From the NCBI GenBank assembly GCA_022824025.1, contig JAJEBF010000014.1, forward strand, positions 434,001 to 498,000: a DNA stretch of 64,000 nt. The letters run 5' to 3'. Source of the DNA: Caldilineaceae bacterium. GTDB lineage: Bacteria; Chloroflexota; Anaerolineae; Caldilineales; Caldilineaceae. Numbering within the stretch: position 1 is the first letter of the stretch; each line of letters starts with the position of its first letter. Positions 44,181-53,402 of this stretch are shown in pieces. A model generated the notes under the pieces. It was not told where the DNA came from, ran no database searches, and worked only from the letters and a program-made list of their open reading frames with translations. Position numbers and translations under genes: made by a program.

Positions 44181-45419
44181 CTACTTGGCCGCAACCACGC
44201 GCAAGAACCGCCGCTTGCCCACCTGAAGGACGCTCTCTCCCGCGCCGGGAGCGACCAGCGTCCCCACGCCGTCGGAAACGGCTGCGCCATTGAGCCGCAC
44301 ACCCCCTTGGTCAATCAAACGCCGCGCTTCCCCTTTGCTGCGTACCATCCCTGCCTCGCTCATCAATTCCAGCAAGTTCATCTCCTCAGACAGCTCGAAC
44401 TCGGGCGCGTCGCTTGGCGCCGCGCCTTCATGCATCCGCAGCGCATCCACTGCCGCCTGCTTTGCCCTGTCCTCACCGTGAAAGATGCCAACAATCTCCT
44501 CCGCCAGCGCTCTCTTCGCCGCCTGCGGTTCCAGCCCCCCGCTTTCCATCGCCATCATCATGCTGTCGATCTCGTCCTGGCTCCAGCGAGTAACCAGTTC
44601 AGCGAAATTCCGAAACGTGTGATCGGGCAAATTGACCACCTTGGTGAAAATCACTCCAGGAGGCTCGTCAATGCCGATGTCGTTCCCTGTCGACTTGCTC
44701 ATTCTCATGTGGCCGTCAGTGCCAACAAGGATCGGGAACGTCAGCACAACCTGTGGCCGCATTCCCCGTGCGCTCATCAGAGTGCGTCCCGCCATCAGGT
44801 TGAACAGCTGGTCCGTGCCCCCGATCTGTACGTCTGTGTCCAACATGATCGCGTCATAGCCTTGCATCAGCGCGTAGAAGAACTCGTGCAGCCAGATGGG
44901 CTCTCCCGTGGCATGCCGCTTGCTGAAATTGTCCCGCGCCAGAAACTGCTGAACCGTAAAGTTGCTGGCCAGCTGGATCACGCCCCCAAAGTCCAACTCC
45001 TCCAACCACCTGTGATTGTAATCAATGACCGTCCTTTCCGGGTCCAACACTCTGTGGGCTTGCCGCGTAAAGCCCCGTGCGTTCTCCAGCGCCTCTTCCA
45101 GGCTTTGCTGCGTTCGCGCGCTCTCCTTGTCGCTCGGGTCGCCGATCGTGCCGGTAAACGTCCCGATCAGAAAAACCACCGTATGGCCGAGTTCCTGGAA
45201 CTGTCTCAGCTTGCGCAGTGGAACCGTATGTCCCAGATGAAGATCGCTCGAAGTCGGATCAAAACCGCAGTAGACGCGCAATGGCCGTCCTTCTTCAGAG
45301 CTCTCCTCAAGGCGGAGCCGTAACTCCTTTTCCATATTGGCGCGGGTCTGTTCGTCACCAAACTCTACCCCGCGCATCAGTATGGTCATCTGTTCTTCAA
45401 CCGGCGCAAATTCGGCCAT
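44181..45419 (-). CDS. tyrS: Tyrosyl-tRNA synthetase
   Basis: Charges tRNA-Tyr. The 412-residue protein has the class I HIGH box as [11 protein letters not shown] near residue 60, the tyrosine-binding [25 protein letters not shown], and the KMSKS box as RMSKSTGND. The C-terminal 65 residues form an S4 RNA-binding domain ([19 protein letters not shown]). HLGH and RMSKS forms place it with the TyrZ/archaeal-like branch often found in Gram-positives, Chloroflexota and thermophiles. AAGGAG lies before the ATG at 45419. Unlike valS, there is no T-box upstream. Confidence 0.97.
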   Translation of the reverse strand: MAEFAPVEEQMTILMRGVEFGDEQTRANMEKELRLRLEESSEEGRPLRVYCGFDPTSSDLHLGHTVPLRKLRQFQELGHTVVFLIGTFTGTIGDPSDKESARTQQSLEEALENARGFTRQAHRVLDPERTVIDYNHRWLEELDFGGVIQLASNFTVQQFLARDNFSKRHATGEPIWLHEFFYALMQGYDAIMLDTDVQIGGTDQLFNLMAGRTLMSARGMRPQVVLTFPILVGTDGHMRMSKSTGNDIGIDEPPGVIFTKVVNLPDHTFRNFAELVTRWSQDEIDSMMMAMESGGLEPQAAKRALAEEIVGIFHGEDRAKQAAVDALRMHEGAAPSDAPEFELSEEMNLLELMSEAGMVRSKGEARRLIDQGGVRLNGAAVSDGVGTLVAPGAGESVLQVGKRRFLRVVAAK

Positions 45420-45640
45420 CTCTCACCACTCCTTGAAAATTCGGTTCCTCTTGACTTTATCTCATATCAGCGGGCCAAGGCATGACCCGTCCCGATTCGG
45501 CGCAAAACCGCGAAACGCCTGAGTTGCCGCCGTTTCACGAACCTCACCATTTCGCCGCCATCCCCACGAGTCCTCAACCGTGAGACGCCGTCCATCCACA
45601 CCTCTCCATCCCCCGCCAATTCGCTCTCTCACCACCGCAG

Positions 45641-45669
45641 TTACTGACCACTGTCCACTAACCACTGAC
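45641..45669. repeat. Degenerate heptamer repeat (family B)
   Basis: TACTGA, CCACTGT, CCACTAA, CCACTGA in 7-base register in the 354-base gap between the IlvD-like gene and tyrS. I see no gene or promoter of good quality in the rest of that gap. Confidence 0.6.
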
Positions 45670-45773
45670 CCTTGGCCACGGCAGTTCCAAGGTGTCCCGC
45701 ACGCCTATCTGCTCGCCTCCGGATGGCAATGGACTCCCACACAATGAACTCAGCTTTGACGCTACGAGATCTC

Positions 45774-47510
45774 TCAAAACTTGGGCTGCGCTATCTTCTC
45801 AACTGGATCGCGGCCCCGCAGAAAGTCGAAATCCATCCCCTCCGGCGCCTGAAGCACATGGTCCAGAAACAATCTGCCATAGCCCCGGAGGTATGCCGGC
45901 TCAGCCGGGATCCGCTCCGCCTCCCGTCTCGCCAACTCCTCAGGCCCGACACACAGGTGCAGCCGCCTTCCCGGCACATCCAACTCAATCTCGTCGCCCG
46001 TGCGTACAAGCGCAAGCGGGCCGCCGACCGCAGCCTCCGGCGCGACATGCAAAACAATCGTGCCAAAGGCCGTCCCGCTCATTCGCGCGTCTGAAATACG
46101 AACCATATCGCGCACACCTCTTTTGAGCAACTTCCTGGGGATCGGCAAATTGCCCACCTCCGGCATACCCGGGCCGCCTACCGGGCCCGCATTCTGCAAA
46201 ACAAGCACGTCTTCGGGGCTGACATCAAGATCGGGGTCGTCGATCCTTTCCTGCAGATCGACGATGCTGCTGAAAACCACCGCCCGTCCCCGATGCTGCA
46301 GAAGGTGCGGGGACGCCGCAGCGTGCTTGATCACCGCGCCGGACGGCGCCAGATTGCCCTGCAGAATCGCCAATCCGCCCTCCTCTTTCAACGGGCTCCC
46401 GGCCGTACGGATCACTTGCTTATCGACCGGCTCGCTCCCGGCAACGTTTTCCGCTAGCGTCCTTCCCGTAACCGTCAGTGCCTCTCCGTGCAGCAACGGC
46501 AAGAGTTGACGCAGGATCGCGGAAACACCGCCCGCATAGAAGAAGTCCTCCATCTGGTATTCCCCCGCCGGCCGCACGTTGGCCAGCAACGGCGTCCGCC
46601 GGCTGATTCTGTCAAACAGCGCCAGCGGCAGATCCATTCCTATTCGCCCCGCCAGCGCCGGCAAATGAACGACGGCATTTGTGCTGCCGCCCAGTGCGCA
46701 CAGAAGCGTAATCGCGTTCTCCATCGCCTCGTGCGTCAGAATGCTGGACGGTCGAAGGCCCTCCGCCGCCATCGACACGATGCGCCGGCCAGCCCTTTCT
46801 GCCAAGAGCAATCGGCGCGAATCCACCGCCGGAGTCGCCCCGTTGCCGGGGAGCGCCATGCCCAGCGCCTCGGTCAGTGAATTCATCGTTGACGCCGTCC
46901 CCATCACCATGCAATGGCCCCAGCTCCGAACCAGATTCTCCTCAACCTCCATATACTCTTCGTCGCTGAGGTTGCCTGCACGGTACTCCGTCGTCAGCCG
47001 CCTGCAATCTGTGCACGCGCCCAACGTCTCTCCCCGCCAGTGGCCGTTCAGCATCGGCCCCCCGGAGACGAGAATCGCAGGCACGTCCGCGCTGGCAACA
47101 CCCATCAAGGCTGCCGGCGTCGTCTTGTCGCAGCCGCAAAGAACCACAACGCCGTCCATCGGGTTGCCCCGTATCATCTCCTCCGTGTCCATCGCAGCCA
47201 GATTGCGCCAAAGCATGGACGTCGGCGTCAGGTAGATTTCACCCAGGCTGATGGTCGGGAACTCCAGCGGGAACCCGCCCGCCTGCCACACGCCTCTCTT
47301 TACCGCGGCAACCAGATCGGGAAAGTGCGCATGGCAGCTGTTCATCTCACTATACGTGTTCAGGATTCCAATCATCGGACGATTCATGTCCGCACGGTCG
47401 AAACCCATCGAACGCGTAAAGGCCCGGTGCATCAGCCCTGCCGCATCGGGCTCATTGAAAAATGAGCGGCCGCGGGCGTCGCCTTCAGTTACCGAATGTT
47501 CCCTGGCCAC
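45774..47510 (-). CDS. IlvD/Edd family dehydratase, sugar-acid (pentonate) type
   Basis: Iron-sulfur dehydratase of about 578 residues that removes water from a 2,3-dihydroxy acid. The family cysteines are visible in NTYSEMNSCHAHF, GCDKTTPAALMG and GACTDC, and GGSTNAVVHL and DARMSGTAFGTIVLH follow. RPMIGILNTYSEMNSC and GGFPLEFPTISLGE plus GCDKTTP resemble L-arabonate/D-xylonate dehydratases more than biosynthetic IlvD, and no other branched-chain gene is nearby. I place the start at GTG 47510, which has AGGAGG just before it; TTG 47534 is the alternative. The stop of the NHL gene upstream is 63 bases away, so it may be the last gene of the large envelope operon. Confidence 0.88.
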   Translation of the reverse strand: MAREHSVTEGDARGRSFFNEPDAAGLMHRAFTRSMGFDRADMNRPMIGILNTYSEMNSCHAHFPDLVAAVKRGVWQAGGFPLEFPTISLGEIYLTPTSMLWRNLAAMDTEEMIRGNPMDGVVVLCGCDKTTPAALMGVASADVPAILVSGGPMLNGHWRGETLGACTDCRRLTTEYRAGNLSDEEYMEVEENLVRSWGHCMVMGTASTMNSLTEALGMALPGNGATPAVDSRRLLLAERAGRRIVSMAAEGLRPSSILTHEAMENAITLLCALGGSTNAVVHLPALAGRIGMDLPLALFDRISRRTPLLANVRPAGEYQMEDFFYAGGVSAILRQLLPLLHGEALTVTGRTLAENVAGSEPVDKQVIRTAGSPLKEEGGLAILQGNLAPSGAVIKHAAASPHLLQHRGRAVVFSSIVDLQERIDDPDLDVSPEDVLVLQNAGPVGGPGMPEVGNLPIPRKLLKRGVRDMVRISDARMSGTAFGTIVLHVAPEAAVGGPLALVRTGDEIELDVPGRRLHLCVGPEELARREAERIPAEPAYLRGYGRLFLDHVLQAPEGMDFDFLRGRDPVEKIAQPKF

Positions 47511-47573
47511 AGTTCCTCCTGACCTTTCCGCCAAACGACCTGCGCTCCATGACTGTACACCGAGTCCCTCCGC

Positions 47574-48911
47574 TCACGGAGAGACCTGCAAACGATAGAT
47601 ATTACCATTGTCGCTGTCGGTCACAAAAAGGTCTCCCGTCCCGCTGACCGCAATGCCCACCAGCTTGCGCAGAGCCTGCCCTCCGGGAAGAGCCCATGCC
47701 TCCAAATCCTCGGACCTGTTCCCCGAAATCCGAAACACGCCCCCCTGCTCCGGCTGCGTAACATACAGGATCCCCTCTTCGTCCAAAGCCAGGTGGGGGC
47801 CGTCCACACTGTTGGCAGTCACCAATGGCCAGAGATTCACCAGTTCCCCGCCTGCGTTGAAGTGCAAAACCGAAGTCATTCCCGCTGTGGAAACATAAAC
47901 GGAACCGTCGGCCTTGTAGGCAACATCAATGGGCTGCAAATCAGTGCCCTCAAAGTCGGTCGATATCCTGACCAGCTCCTGGCCGGAGAGGTCAAATGCG
48001 GCAACGGCAAGCGCCGGCGTCATCGCCAGCCAGATGCGCCCCTGGCCGTCTACGTCCAAACCTCTGCTCCTGTCCGCCATGTTATTTGGAATCGGAACCG
48101 CCTGCAGAAAGTCCCCCGCCGCGCTGTGCACGCTGACATGCCCGCCGTCGCCGGCGTCCAGAACATAAACGTTCCCTGCCCCGTCCGCTGCAACATCCAC
48201 CGGTTCGATGAATGGCCTGTCGGACTGACTTATCTCCGCCAATTCAAGGCCGTCGCCGTCCAGGACGACCAGTGTGCCCCTGCCGGCATCGACAACGTAC
48301 ACATTGCCGTTGGCAACGGCGACACCCCGAGGACGCTCGAAACTGTCCCTAACCAGGTCGAACTCTGCTGTCTTCTCCTCCCCCAGAAAGGGAATGACAT
48401 AGTTCAGCAAAAACTCCTGGCCAAGCGCCTCCCTGGAAACTACCTCAGAGCTCCCCTCAGGCGCCGAGAGCTCCGATTGCCTTGATTCCGTTCTGTAGTT
48501 GTCCCTGGCAAACGCTGCCAGGACAATCACCAGAAGCAGAAGGGGACTGCCGCTCCACAATGCCAGGACCCGGAGACCGCTGGCCACTCTCTCCTGAAAT
48601 GATGCTTGTCTGTTCTGGGCCGCCGAACCCTCTACCCCAGCCTTCGTCCCCACGGGCCAGCCACCCCCGGCCCCCACCAGGCCCACTTCGCGTTCCGGTG
48701 AAGGCCGCTCGTCAACGTCAATACCTGGTTGAACAGCCTCTTCGCCGACCGTCTCCCCCTGTCTGGTATTCGCGCCCTGGCCGGCCGCCTCCTCCCCGTC
48801 GAATCCTTCCAATCGACCGACAGGATAACCGCAATGATCGCAGTAATTGACCGCATGTCGTATCGACGACGCACAGTTTGGACATCTGGCAGACGGCTGG
48901 TCTTTCGTCAT
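47574..48911 (-). CDS. Zinc-ribbon, single-helix protein with NHL beta-propeller
   Basis: About 445 residues. An N-terminal zinc ribbon (CPNC at residues 10-13 and CDHC at 24-27) is followed by a polar linker, one membrane helix around residues 135-155 (SPLLLLVIVLAAFA) and, outside, a six-bladed NHL-type propeller with recurring YVVDAG, NVYVLDAGDGG and GRIWLAMTPALAVAAF elements. The propeller is a close copy of the C-terminal propeller of the 1437-residue protein encoded just upstream; VDGPHLAL, ALAVAAFD and DGQGRIW recur at matching places. The start is uncertain: ATG 48911 puts the ribbon at the N-terminus, GTG 48968 would add 19 residues. It probably recognises a ligand on the cell surface. 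Function unknown. Confidence 0.75.
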   Translation of the reverse strand: MTKDQPSARCPNCASSIRHAVNYCDHCGYPVGRLEGFDGEEAAGQGANTRQGETVGEEAVQPGIDVDERPSPEREVGLVGAGGGWPVGTKAGVEGSAAQNRQASFQERVASGLRVLALWSGSPLLLLVIVLAAFARDNYRTESRQSELSAPEGSSEVVSREALGQEFLLNYVIPFLGEEKTAEFDLVRDSFERPRGVAVANGNVYVVDAGRGTLVVLDGDGLELAEISQSDRPFIEPVDVAADGAGNVYVLDAGDGGHVSVHSAAGDFLQAVPIPNNMADRSRGLDVDGQGRIWLAMTPALAVAAFDLSGQELVRISTDFEGTDLQPIDVAYKADGSVYVSTAGMTSVLHFNAGGELVNLWPLVTANSVDGPHLALDEEGILYVTQPEQGGVFRISGNRSEDLEAWALPGGQALRKLVGIAVSGTGDLFVTDSDNGNIYRLQVSP

Positions 48912-48994
48912 TTCTTCGTCAGTCTCAAATCCATGGAAGCGCAATCCTTCCACATTCGAGCCGGTCACTTCGCGCGCGAGACACGAATATCTCC

Positions 48995-51900
48995 CTACGG
49001 TGTTGCCGGAACCAGGTAGACCCTGCCATTCTCACTATCTGTCAGCACAACCTCCCCCCCAGCTCCCGCGGCGACGCCGACCAGCTTCCGTATCGGGCTA
49101 CTCGCCGGAGGCATCCAGATTTCCATCCCATTCCCGCTGTCGCCGGACAGGCTCAGAAACTGACCGATCTCAGGCTGGGTGACATACAGAGTCCCGTCAA
49201 CGCCTAGCGCAAGATGCGGCCCGTCCACGCTGTTCGCCGGCGAAAGCGGCCAAAGACCCGACGGTTCGCCGCTGAGCGAAAAACGGATCAGCGCTGTCGT
49301 GCCCACCGTCGTAACATAGACGGCCTCGTCATTCATGTATGCGACGTCCACCGGCTGAAAATCTCCCCCTTGCATTGCCGTCGAGATTCGGGCCAGTTCC
49401 CGGCCTTCCGTATCAAAAGCCGCCACCGCAAGCGCCGGCGTCATCGCCACCCAAATCCGCCCTAGCTGATCGACATCGATCCCCCGGCTTCTGTCCACGC
49501 TGTTGTCGGGCAACGGGATCACCCGAATGAATTCGCCGTCCGCGTCATGCACAGTTACCTGCCCGCCATCTCCTGCATCCAGAACATACACGTTGCCCAA
49601 CCCATCCGCAGCCACATCTACGGGCTCGCCGAATCGACGATTGGAGCGGCGGACCTGAACCAGCTCCCGTCCATCGCTTTCGAGCACGAACAGAGACTTT
49701 TGCGCGGGGTCCACGACGTACAGCCTCTCGTTTGCCGCCGCCACGCCCCGCGGCCGCTGAAGAGCGTCGCTCACGGTCTCAAATGCAGGTGTTTCCGTTC
49801 CTTCCCGCGGCAGAGGCGTGACATCAAACGGCAGGCCTGCCAGCGCCTCCCCAGGCCCCCGGTCAAAGATCGCAAGGTCTTCGTCCGACAGATGGTCATA
49901 GCTGCCCTGCGGGGGAACCAGCGCCACAGACTGTACGATCGTCCTGTCCTGCCCCGGCGGCGCCCAATGCAGATTGACATGGTAATGGGATGTTCGGGCC
50001 ACATAACGAATCCTTATATCGTGCAGCCCCGCGGTCAATCTAACAGACTCCTCATCATACTGGTTTGGTTCAGGGCTTGCCGCAACCGGTTCACCGTCGA
50101 TCCACAGTTCAGACTCGTCTATCGATTCAATCCCCAAGCGATAAACGCCGTCATGGGGAACAACCAACTTGCCCTCCCACTCAACCGTATACGGCCTGGG
50201 AAGCGGGATATCATGGAAATATAGATTGATCTGTGGGTCGATCCGGGCAAATGCCGGAGTACCCTCCCAGTTCCCATTCGCATAGTACCTACCCAGTAGA
50301 CCGGTACTTGCCACCGGCGGCACGTGCAGAGTAGACGAAGGGATTAACTGCTCCTCTTCGCCCGGCCGTTGCCATGAAAGGGAAACCGGGCCTTCGCCTC
50401 CTACGGCCCGTAGTCGGAGTCGGTGTAACCCCAGGGCAAGATTCAGTGCTGCCGTTGCCTCCTGGCCGCCGCCTGACTCGCCTACACCCGCCTCGCCGCC
50501 AATTCTCGCCGCCAGCTCTTCGTTCACATACAGTTCAGCCGGGCCGGGCGTCCGCAAAACCAGCTTGTGTGGGCCATATTGCTCCACATTCAGAATCCCG
50601 GTCCACTCAGCCGAAAACGTCCCTGCCACCGGGGCCTCGCGCGACCAATCCGCGGCCACTGTAGCCTGCCTCTCGATCTTGACTGGCTCTCCCGCCCAAT
50701 CCTCCCCCTCATAGTAGGCAACGTTCATCCCCTGGATTGAGGCGATGTCCGATGGCTTCAGCCGTATCTCATAAAGAACCGTCGGCCCGCCAAATGGGGC
50801 CTTGTGTTCCACAAACTCGCCTCCAGGATAGAAGCTGCGCGCCTGCTCAAAGAAATTCCGGCGTTCCGGATCCATCAGGAATAGGGCGTCCCGTTCCGGC
50901 GAAAGCGGCATCGGAAGCGTCGCAGTATAATCGACAGCCTGGAAAAAGGGGACTGAGCTGCCAATAAATCGGACCGAAGGGTGGCCGGCATAGTGCGATG
51001 TCAGATATACATCGGTATCGTCCCGGCCGGCATGCTCCGCGACAACGGTTGCAGCGATAGTTTCCCCTGTCGAGTACGCATTCCATACAGCGAAATCGTT
51101 CATCTGGCGAACGAAATATGTTCTGTAACTGTACGCCGCCGCAGCAGCCGCCAGCACAGCCACCAAAACGACTGGCGTCCCCCGCCAGTGAAACGCTTGC
51201 CAGAAACTCTCCGAAATTCTCGCGCCAGTCGCAAAAATGTGCCTGCCAGGGGAACGCCCGGCCGCCTCATTTCCCTCCTCCCGTCGAAACCCATAATAAG
51301 AGGCAACGCGCCAGTTCTGCCATAGCAGGGCCAGAGGTAGAAGCGCAAGTAGATACGCGGCCGGCATCGTGCCAATCGCGCGCAATGATTGCGGCGCCTC
51401 AAAACTCAGAGCAAAAATGCCCCCTGCCATCAACCCGAAAAACCACAGAATCAGCAGCAGAAACCGGGGGCGCCAGATTCGGCTGAAACTCAAGGCCACT
51501 CCCAGCGCCAGCAGGGCCCCCGTTATCGGGGCCAGCATCGGCTCGCCAGGCAAGTTGTGACGGCCGTTTGGATCGCCCCGAACATTGTACATGAGCAGAT
51601 GCGTGACCGCGCTTTCACGCACCTTGCCCCAGACCTCGTCCTCCGGATACTCCTCAAAAATCGAAACTGTCCGCGTCCGCTCCAGGTAGCGGTCCAGCCT
51701 CGCAAAAGCGAAAGTGGCCAGGGGAGCCAGAAACAGCGTCACCCCCATCGCCAGCAACACCAGGCCTTTCCATCGGGCCAGCAACTGAGCCCAGTTCGTA
51801 GCAAAAAAATAGAGCAGAAATAAGCCAACTACCGCCAGGAAGAGTTGAAACGCGTAATAGGTGTTCAGCCCAAAACCCAGGAACAAGCCGGCCCACATGT

Positions 51901-53308
51901 AATCTGTCAGCCGTCCTCTGCGCAACGCTTTCAGCAGGAGCCCGATCCCCAACAGGACAAACAGGACCATCAGAATGTTGAACATCCCAATCCGGCTGAA
52001 ATTGACGCTCCAGCGTGACGTGGCGATCAGAAAGGCGAGAACCAGCGCGGGGCCGCGCCCAAATAACTGACTCCCCGCCAGGTACGCCGCAGGGACCGAC
52101 AGGACGCCGGTGATGACGGTGGCCAGGCGAACAACAAACGTAATTTTCGGTAGAAGCAGGAACAGGAAAGAAATCAGGTAAACGTAATGCTCCGGTCCCA
52201 TCAGACCGCTTACATAGAGCGGTCGGTAATTCGGGTCGTTCAATATCCTCTGCGCTTCCAGCCCGGCCGTCGCCTCGTCGTACCAGGTCCCGGCAGGAAA
52301 TTCAGAAAGCTGATGAACCCGCATAAAGAGACCGATGCAGATGATCAGTATCACAACCAGCCGCTGGCCGGTCGTCCAGGGCGCCGCTGTCGCCGCGCCA
52401 GCCGCACGTGCTTGAGAAGGCGAAGATTCCGTCACGCCACCCGGCGTTCCCTCAGAAGCACTTCTCCTTTCAAACTGCCTTGCCAGAAAAACGCAACCCA
52501 CAAACAGAACAACACTGGCCGCATGAAGGATCCAAAATAGGTCCGGAGGACGGTCCGGGTTGGTCAGAAGTCGTTCCAATGACCACGCCATGGCCGCGCC
52601 GGGCAATAACAATATAGGCAGCAGCCATAGCGGTCGCAGGCTCTGCAGCTGGCCCAGGCCGACCGTCACTGGAACGGGAAACGATGTTCTCTTGCGAAAT
52701 GCCCACAACGCGAGCAATATACCCGCGCCGTAAAAGCCAACTGAACCCAGCGTCTGCCCTCTCCCGAGCAACCATTGGCCCGCGACCGCGCTGGCGATCG
52801 CAAGCACGCCCCAAACTACGTTGGCGCGCACAGTCTCAGCAGGACCAAAAAGGGCTGCTTCCCCAGCGGAGATCCCATCTGCAAGATCCTGCCCGTCCCT
52901 GCCTGCTTCCTGCTTCACCGCGCCATCTGGTTCTTGCGCAACAGGCGTGAACAACCCACCGACAATTTTCCCAAAGGAAGACGCCCGCAGCGAAGCCCCT
53001 ACCCGCTCGCGCAGGCCCCCAAAGCCATCAAAGGCAGAGTTGGCCTTGCCCGGACTCTCCTCCTCTTCCCCGAACGCACGCGCCCCGCCCGGAATAGACG
53101 CCGACGCCGTCTCCTTCCCGGCCAGCGCCGCGCCGCAGGCATGGCAGAACCGTTGACCAAGTCCGCAAACCTCGCCGCACGCGGCGCAGATCCTGTGGTC
53201 AGCCAGCTGTTCTCCACAGTTTTCGCAGAAGTTTGCTTCGGGCCGGTTGGCGTGGCTGCACGACGGGCAACTCTTTGCGCCATCCTCTACAACTTCAGCA
53301 TTCAACAT
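48995..53308 (-). CDS. Giant zinc-ribbon/GT-C glycosyltransferase/PA14-like/NHL protein
   Basis: A 1437-residue protein with four modules. (1) Double zinc ribbon at residues 14-58 (C14, C17, C28, C31 and C41, C44, C55, C58), cytoplasmic. (2) A multi-pass GT-C region of the ArnT/PMT (GT39/83) type, about residues 160-830, with WYDEATAG in the first outer loop (Asp-Glu pair). (3) Two PA14-like domains at about 890-1150 (VAYYEGEDWAGEPV and LLGRYYANGNWEG openings; WEGKLVVPHDGVYRLGIES). (4) An NHL-type propeller at about 1180-1437. The enzyme would transfer a sugar from a polyprenyl carrier on the outer face, and the PA14 and propeller parts would bind glycan or protein there. Substrates are unknown; the arrangement is not one I know as a named family. 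Confidence 0.8.
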   Translation of the reverse strand: MLNAEVVEDGAKSCPSCSHANRPEANFCENCGEQLADHRICAACGEVCGLGQRFCHACGAALAGKETASASIPGGARAFGEEEESPGKANSAFDGFGGLRERVGASLRASSFGKIVGGLFTPVAQEPDGAVKQEAGRDGQDLADGISAGEAALFGPAETVRANVVWGVLAIASAVAGQWLLGRGQTLGSVGFYGAGILLALWAFRKRTSFPVPVTVGLGQLQSLRPLWLLPILLLPGAAMAWSLERLLTNPDRPPDLFWILHAASVVLFVGCVFLARQFERRSASEGTPGGVTESSPSQARAAGAATAAPWTTGQRLVVILIICIGLFMRVHQLSEFPAGTWYDEATAGLEAQRILNDPNYRPLYVSGLMGPEHYVYLISFLFLLLPKITFVVRLATVITGVLSVPAAYLAGSQLFGRGPALVLAFLIATSRWSVNFSRIGMFNILMVLFVLLGIGLLLKALRRGRLTDYMWAGLFLGFGLNTYYAFQLFLAVVGLFLLYFFATNWAQLLARWKGLVLLAMGVTLFLAPLATFAFARLDRYLERTRTVSIFEEYPEDEVWGKVRESAVTHLLMYNVRGDPNGRHNLPGEPMLAPITGALLALGVALSFSRIWRPRFLLLILWFFGLMAGGIFALSFEAPQSLRAIGTMPAAYLLALLPLALLWQNWRVASYYGFRREEGNEAAGRSPGRHIFATGARISESFWQAFHWRGTPVVLVAVLAAAAAAYSYRTYFVRQMNDFAVWNAYSTGETIAATVVAEHAGRDDTDVYLTSHYAGHPSVRFIGSSVPFFQAVDYTATLPMPLSPERDALFLMDPERRNFFEQARSFYPGGEFVEHKAPFGGPTVLYEIRLKPSDIASIQGMNVAYYEGEDWAGEPVKIERQATVAADWSREAPVAGTFSAEWTGILNVEQYGPHKLVLRTPGPAELYVNEELAARIGGEAGVGESGGGQEATAALNLALGLHRLRLRAVGGEGPVSLSWQRPGEEEQLIPSSTLHVPPVASTGLLGRYYANGNWEGTPAFARIDPQINLYFHDIPLPRPYTVEWEGKLVVPHDGVYRLGIESIDESELWIDGEPVAASPEPNQYDEESVRLTAGLHDIRIRYVARTSHYHVNLHWAPPGQDRTIVQSVALVPPQGSYDHLSDEDLAIFDRGPGEALAGLPFDVTPLPREGTETPAFETVSDALQRPRGVAAANERLYVVDPAQKSLFVLESDGRELVQVRRSNRRFGEPVDVAADGLGNVYVLDAGDGGQVTVHDADGEFIRVIPLPDNSVDRSRGIDVDQLGRIWVAMTPALAVAAFDTEGRELARISTAMQGGDFQPVDVAYMNDEAVYVTTVGTTALIRFSLSGEPSGLWPLSPANSVDGPHLALGVDGTLYVTQPEIGQFLSLSGDSGNGMEIWMPPASSPIRKLVGVAAGAGGEVVLTDSENGRVYLVPATP

Positions 53309-53402
53309 TGTACCGTTACGTCCCGCCTTGAATTCTCCATCACCATCCTGCAGGTCCCGTCAATCCTACATCGGTGGCCGCCTCCACGGCCCACCATCCA
53401 AG

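Noticed and set aside
44040..45323. A 427-codon plus-strand frame over tyrS
   Set aside because: It is antisense to conserved tyrS, rich in His/Arg/Pro, and has no motif, although a promoter-like sequence precedes it.
45774..47510. Assignment as biosynthetic ilvD
   Set aside because: The active-site context resembles sugar-acid dehydratases and no branched-chain amino acid genes are nearby, so I named it only at family level.
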